Assembly (NCBI GenBank): GCA_028822375.1
Contig: JAPKDW010000015.1
Location: 1 to 34,792 of the forward strand
Direction: 5' to 3'
Length of the DNA: 34,792 nt
Origin: Opitutaceae bacterium
Lineage (GTDB): Bacteria > Verrucomicrobiota > Verrucomicrobiia > Opitutales > Opitutaceae
Part shown: piece after piece, positions 31,451-34,792 of the stretch
Layout: each line of letters starts with the position of its first letter
Position numbering within the stretch: the first letter of the stretch is position 1
Notes under the pieces: model-generated
Seen by the model: the letters and a program-made list of their open reading frames with translations, nothing else
Databases searched by the model: none
What the model was told of the DNA's origin: nothing
Translations under genes and position numbers: made by a program

Positions 31451-32458
31451 ATGAATCAATCAATTTTAGTTATTCGCATCCTGATGGTGCTGTTTTGCGC
31501 GACAGGCGGTTTTGCGGCGTCTTATTTGTTTCCTGACATATCCGGCTCGACTGGAATGACGGTATTCGTGGGGATTTTGTTGGGCGCTTTCATGGTGCTG
31601 ATCGACATATTGTTGAAGGGATTTTCGCTCCGCGCTTTGTCCGGTTTGACGTTTGGTTTGGGCATGGGAGTGTTGGCGGCCCATTTCATTACGATATCGC
31701 CTTTGTTCGATGGCGGAGACCCGCAGGTCGTTTATTTGTCGCGATTGATCGTTTTTATTGGAGTGACCTATCTTTCTACGGTCATCGCTTTACGGGGACG
31801 CGATGAGTTTAATTTGGTGATTCCCTACGTTAAGTTCGAGCCGCAGAATGTAGAGGTTCCGCTAATCGTCTTGGACACGAATGCACTGGTGGATGGACGA
31901 GTGCTCAAGCTTGCAAGCGCTCGTTTGCTGAGCGATGCGGTTGTGGTGCCGAAGTTCGTTATGGACGAACTGCACGAGCTTTCAGGTTCTGAAGCAGAGG
32001 AAGAGAATAATCGGGGAGATCGTGGTTTGAAAACGGTTCGCGAGCTCAGGGATATGGGGCATCTGGATTTTCGAGTCGTCGATAGCGAGTTGAATAAAAA
32101 CGACAACCGAGACGAGAAAATGCTCTTTGTCGTATCTTCGCTGAAGGGGCGTCTCTTTACGACAAGCGAATCGCTATTGCAAAAGGCTAAGCATAGTGGA
32201 GTGCCCTATGTTGATGCGCTCAGTTTGGGCAAGGCGTTGGCGCATGATGTCGAAGTTGGCGGCACGGTGTCCGTGAAAATCGTCAAACTGGGCAAGGAAG
32301 ACAGTCAAGGCGTTGGATATCTAGAGGACGGATCGATGGTTGTGGTCAATCGCAGTGCCGACTTGATTGGATCGAACATTCTAGCTGAAATTGAAAGTAT
32401 CATCCCAACCAGTGGAGGTCGGATGGTTTTCGGCAAGCTGCTTGGCGAGGGAAAGTGA
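31451..32458 (+). CDS. Membrane-anchored PIN/TRAM domain protein (YacL-like)
   Basis: A 335-residue protein starting at the ATG at 31451, which has a good ribosome-binding sequence (TTTGGAGAAACG) before it. Four membrane helices (about 7-25, 36-55, 62-82, 95-113) are followed by a PIN nuclease domain (about 137-265) and a C-terminal TRAM domain (about 268-325). PIN acidic residues Asp142 (VLDTNALVDGR), Glu173 (MDELHEL) and Asp221 (NRDEK) are present. The usual TND segment is TTSES (237-241), so the fourth acid is Glu240 or absent. YacL-type proteins are suspected membrane RNases. It stands alone with a family E repeat upstream and a family F repeat before the convergent thrS. Confidence 0.9.
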   Translation: MNQSILVIRILMVLFCATGGFAASYLFPDISGSTGMTVFVGILLGAFMVLIDILLKGFSLRALSGLTFGLGMGVLAAHFITISPLFDGGDPQVVYLSRLIVFIGVTYLSTVIALRGRDEFNLVIPYVKFEPQNVEVPLIVLDTNALVDGRVLKLASARLLSDAVVVPKFVMDELHELSGSEAEEENNRGDRGLKTVRELRDMGHLDFRVVDSELNKNDNRDEKMLFVVSSLKGRLFTTSESLLQKAKHSGVPYVDALSLGKALAHDVEVGGTVSVKIVKLGKEDSQGVGYLEDGSMVVVNRSADLIGSNILAEIESIIPTSGGRMVFGKLLGEGK

Positions 32459-32473
32459 GCTTTTAGGTTTTTT

Positions 32474-32580
32474 GCCTACAGATTGCTCGGATGCTCGCAG
32501 ATGTAAATGGGCAGTAACCGAGTCCTCCGGACTCGGTTGTTCTTCGTCAGTATCTGTGAAAATCCGCGCAATCCGTGGGC
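32474..32580 (+). repeat. Inverted repeat, family F (copy 3)
   Basis: It opens GCCTACAGATTGCTCGGATG then CTCGCAGATG. It closes GTATCTGTGAAAATCCGCGC then AATCCGTGGGC. The middle holds the short palindrome CCGAGTCCTCCGGACTCGG (32518-32536), a likely shortened family C piece. It lies between convergent genes. Confidence 0.9.
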
Positions 32581-32598
32581 AGACTTTCTTAAGATCCT

Positions 32599-34395
32599 TT
32601 AGTCAGCCTTGGGCTTGAACTGCAATTTGCGGGACTCAATCGACTCGATGAGATCGGTTTTGAAGGTTTCGAGGCTCATGGTGCCGCGGTCGCTTTCGAA
32701 ACGGGAGCGTACGGATACGGTACCTTCCTCGGCTTCCTTGGCTCCGACGATTAGTACATTGGGCACCTTCTCGAGTTCGGCTTTGCGAATCTTGGCTCCT
32801 AGCTTTTCGGCGTGGAGATCGGCGGTCACTCGAATGCCGGCGGCTTTGAGTTCGGCCAAAATGGTTTTAGCATAGTCGGCGATCTTGTCGCTAATCGGAA
32901 GGATACGGACCTGCTCTGGCGCGAGCCAGGTTGGGAAGTCGCCGCCGAAGTGTTCGATCAAGAATCCGATGAAACGTTCGTGGGTGCCGAGCGGAGCGCG
33001 ATGAATGCACAATGGCGTTTCTTTGGTGTTCTCGCTCGTTGTGTATTCAAGCCCGAATCGCGCTGGCACAGCGAAGTCGACTTGGTTGGTGGCGATTGTG
33101 AATTCGCGGCCGATGGCGCTCCAAACTTGGACGTCGATTTTCGGTCCGTAGAAGGCTGCTTCGTTCGGAACTTCGACGTAGTTGATACCCGATTTCTCGA
33201 GAACGTCGCGTACCATGTTTTCGGTCTTTATCCAGAGCTCTTGATTGTCGACGAACTTCTTGCCCAGCTGCTTCGGGTCATGAGTCGAGAAGCGCATCAG
33301 GTACTTTTGGAAGCCGAAAAGCTTGAAGTACTTCAGATACATTTCGTTGACCGCATTGAACTCGGACTCGAATTGTTCGGCGGTACAGTAGATGTGGGCA
33401 TCATTCATTTGCATCGAACGAACGCGCATCAAACCCATGAGCTCCCCGGATTGCTCGTAGCGATAACATGTACCGTATTCCGCGAAGCGGAGGGGAAGGT
33501 CGCGGTAGCTACGTGGAGCTGCCGAGAAAATCTTGTGGTGATGCGGGCAGTTCATCGCCTTGAGGAAGTAGCGAACCTTGTCGCCGCCGGCTTCCTCTTC
33601 GAACTCCATTGCCGGGAACATCGATTCTTCGTAGTAGGGAAGGTGTCCACTGGTTAGATACAAGGATTCCTTAGCGATGTGCGGAGTGCGCACGCGGTCG
33701 TAGCCCGCTTCGAATTCCGTTTCCTTGGCCAGTTTTTCGAGCTCTTCGACAAGTACGGTTCCCTTGGGCATCCATAGCGGGAGGCCGGGGCCGACTTGTT
33801 CGGAGTCGAAAGTGAAAAGCTGCATTTCTTTGCCGATGCGGCGATGGTCGCGCTTTTTGGCTTCTTCGAGCATTTCGAGGTATTCGGCCAATTCGTCTTT
33901 GGTGGCGAAGGCCGTACCGTAAATACGTTGGAGCTGCTTGTTATTGGAATCGCCGCGATGGTAGGCTCCGGCGATGCTCAGAAGCTTGTAAGCCTTTATC
34001 TTTTTCGTGTAATTGACGTGGCTCCCGGCGCAAAGGTCGAGAAAATCGCCGTTCTTGTAGAACGAGATTTGTTCGCCTTCGGGGATATCGTCGAGGCGGC
34101 CGAGCTTATAATCGGTTTGGCCGAACTCGGTGATCATCTGCACGGCTTCTTCGCGGGAAACTTCGAGGCGGATGAATTTTTGGTTTTCCTTGATGACCTT
34201 CTTCATCTCGGCCTCGATGCGCTCGAGGTCTTCGGCAGTGAATTTATGCTCCAGGTCGAAGTCGTAGTAGAAACCGGTGTCGGTTGGAGGGCCAATGTCT
34301 AGCTTCGCTTTTGGGAAGAGGCGGAGGACTGCTGTGGCGAGAACGTGCGACGAGGAGTGTCGGATCTCTTCTAGGGGAGTCATTTGTGCTTTCAT
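32599..34395 (-). CDS. thrS: Threonyl-tRNA synthetase lacking the TGS domain
   Basis: A 598-residue ThrRS. The editing domain starts almost at once, with His13 and His17 (HSSSH) and Cys122 and His126 (CAGSH). Catalytic zinc ligands are Cys283 (MNCPHH), His334 (MNDAHIY) and the His of CIHRAPLGTHERF. Motif 2 reads CYRYEQSGELMGLMRVR. The anticodon-binding domain ends VLIVGAKEAEEGTVSVRSR. Typical bacterial ThrRS has about 640 residues with an N-terminal TGS domain of about 60, which is absent here; I found no TGS-like sequence in the frame or in the other minus-strand frames upstream to 34600. The gene charges tRNA-Thr and edits mischarged serine. The ATG at 34395 has no evident Shine-Dalgarno. 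Confidence 0.96.
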   Translation of the reverse strand: MKAQMTPLEEIRHSSSHVLATAVLRLFPKAKLDIGPPTDTGFYYDFDLEHKFTAEDLERIEAEMKKVIKENQKFIRLEVSREEAVQMITEFGQTDYKLGRLDDIPEGEQISFYKNGDFLDLCAGSHVNYTKKIKAYKLLSIAGAYHRGDSNNKQLQRIYGTAFATKDELAEYLEMLEEAKKRDHRRIGKEMQLFTFDSEQVGPGLPLWMPKGTVLVEELEKLAKETEFEAGYDRVRTPHIAKESLYLTSGHLPYYEESMFPAMEFEEEAGGDKVRYFLKAMNCPHHHKIFSAAPRSYRDLPLRFAEYGTCYRYEQSGELMGLMRVRSMQMNDAHIYCTAEQFESEFNAVNEMYLKYFKLFGFQKYLMRFSTHDPKQLGKKFVDNQELWIKTENMVRDVLEKSGINYVEVPNEAAFYGPKIDVQVWSAIGREFTIATNQVDFAVPARFGLEYTTSENTKETPLCIHRAPLGTHERFIGFLIEHFGGDFPTWLAPEQVRILPISDKIADYAKTILAELKAAGIRVTADLHAEKLGAKIRKAELEKVPNVLIVGAKEAEEGTVSVRSRFESDRGTMSLETFKTDLIESIESRKLQFKPKAD

Positions 34396-34792
34396 TGATG
34401 GAAGGTGGTTTGACCGCGAATTTTAACGAAAAGGCTGAAATGTGAACTACGAAATTAGTTTTGCAAAAAATTGTGAGTTTCGCGGGAGAAATGAGGTCGA
34501 AATACGCCCGAGTGCAAGCGGGTTTTTGAGTTGTTCGTTCTAGGGACGCAATCTGAAGAGTATTTTGTTCGGAGATGTAAGAAACCTTTCGGAAAGCCAC
34601 TTGTTCTGGAGATTGAGTTTTTTTGGAAATGTGACTACTGCGGCCTTATTCCGTGATAGGCTTTAAACCGTTGAGCGATAATATTTCATTCCCGAGGATT
34701 CGCGCGATTGCGCTGCCATCTACACTTCGTTACTTAGTAGCCGCTAACGCTCCCTAGTTAATTGAGCCAAAGGGTAGGGCAACGACGTCCCG
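34396..34792. other. Upstream region of thrS without a recognised gene
   Basis: I see no gene in these 397 bases. Going outward from thrS it is AT-rich to about 34500 and could hold its promoter, but I cannot pick convincing boxes. No T-box or leader hairpin with threonine codons was recognised. The last bases GGGTAGGGCAACGACGTCCC resemble the start of a family E repeat cut by the window edge. Confidence 0.5.

Noticed and set aside
32812-33657. A 281-codon open frame on the plus strand opposite thrS
   Set aside because: It lies wholly antisense to the conserved catalytic part of thrS and has no family features; it is a shadow of that gene.
34396-34600. A TGS domain for thrS in an upstream frame
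   Set aside because: The upstream frame to 34600 encodes no TGS-like pattern and is in a different frame from thrS.

Overview
The window looks like a chromosomal segment of a free-living, heterotrophic Gram-negative bacterium, most plausibly of the Verrucomicrobiota (Opitutae-like). This rests on moderate GC, a secreted sulfatase, ThuA-domain and YHYH-domain exported proteins, hexuronate and deoxysugar catabolism, start codons mostly without a clear Shine-Dalgarno sequence, and many palindromic repeats between genes. The taxonomy is inference from gene content. I see no rRNA, tRNA, CRISPR array, prophage or intact transposase.

Region 1 (1-16421) is a sugar and polysaccharide utilisation neighbourhood. 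It holds a solute:sodium symporter (cut by the left edge), an aldo/keto reductase, an alpha/beta hydrolase, a UxaE-type tagaturonate epimerase followed by uronate isomerase UxaC, a secreted formylglycine-type sulfatase with a GntP-type permease, an exported ThuA-domain protein, a class II aldolase/SDR fusion resembling rhamnulose-1-phosphate aldolases, and a PhyH-family dioxygenase. Together these suggest uptake and breakdown of sulfated, uronate- and deoxysugar-containing polymers. Gene decay lies among them: a truncated SMP-30/gluconolactonase at 7504-7767, a frameshifted small secreted protein at 7985-8301, and the tail of a lost gene at 13285-13404.

Region 2 (16422-24956) is mixed. A 1.2-kb gene-poor stretch contains a frameshifted remnant of a cation-efflux (CDF) protein. 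It is followed by a large FAD-dependent dehydrogenase, yaaA, a PAS-PAS-SpoIIE phosphatase regulator, an RluA-family pseudouridine synthase, a ThuA lipoprotein and a GatB/YqeY protein.

Region 3 (24957-34395) is mostly housekeeping: a glyoxalase-like protein, a YHYH protein, then a minus-strand run EVE protein-tyrA-aroA-cmk-plsC (aromatic amino acid, nucleotide and lipid synthesis), a divergent 39-residue membrane protein, a PIN/TRAM membrane protein, and a threonyl-tRNA synthetase without its TGS domain.

The most distinctive property is the intergenic space. At least six families of inverted or palindromic repeats recur (called A-G below), almost all outside genes, sometimes nested and sometimes forming the apparent 5' extension of a gene. 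No new protein system stands out. The repeats, the degenerate SDR half of the aldolase fusion, the permease insertion and the tandem heptamer abutting the reductase start are the best leads.
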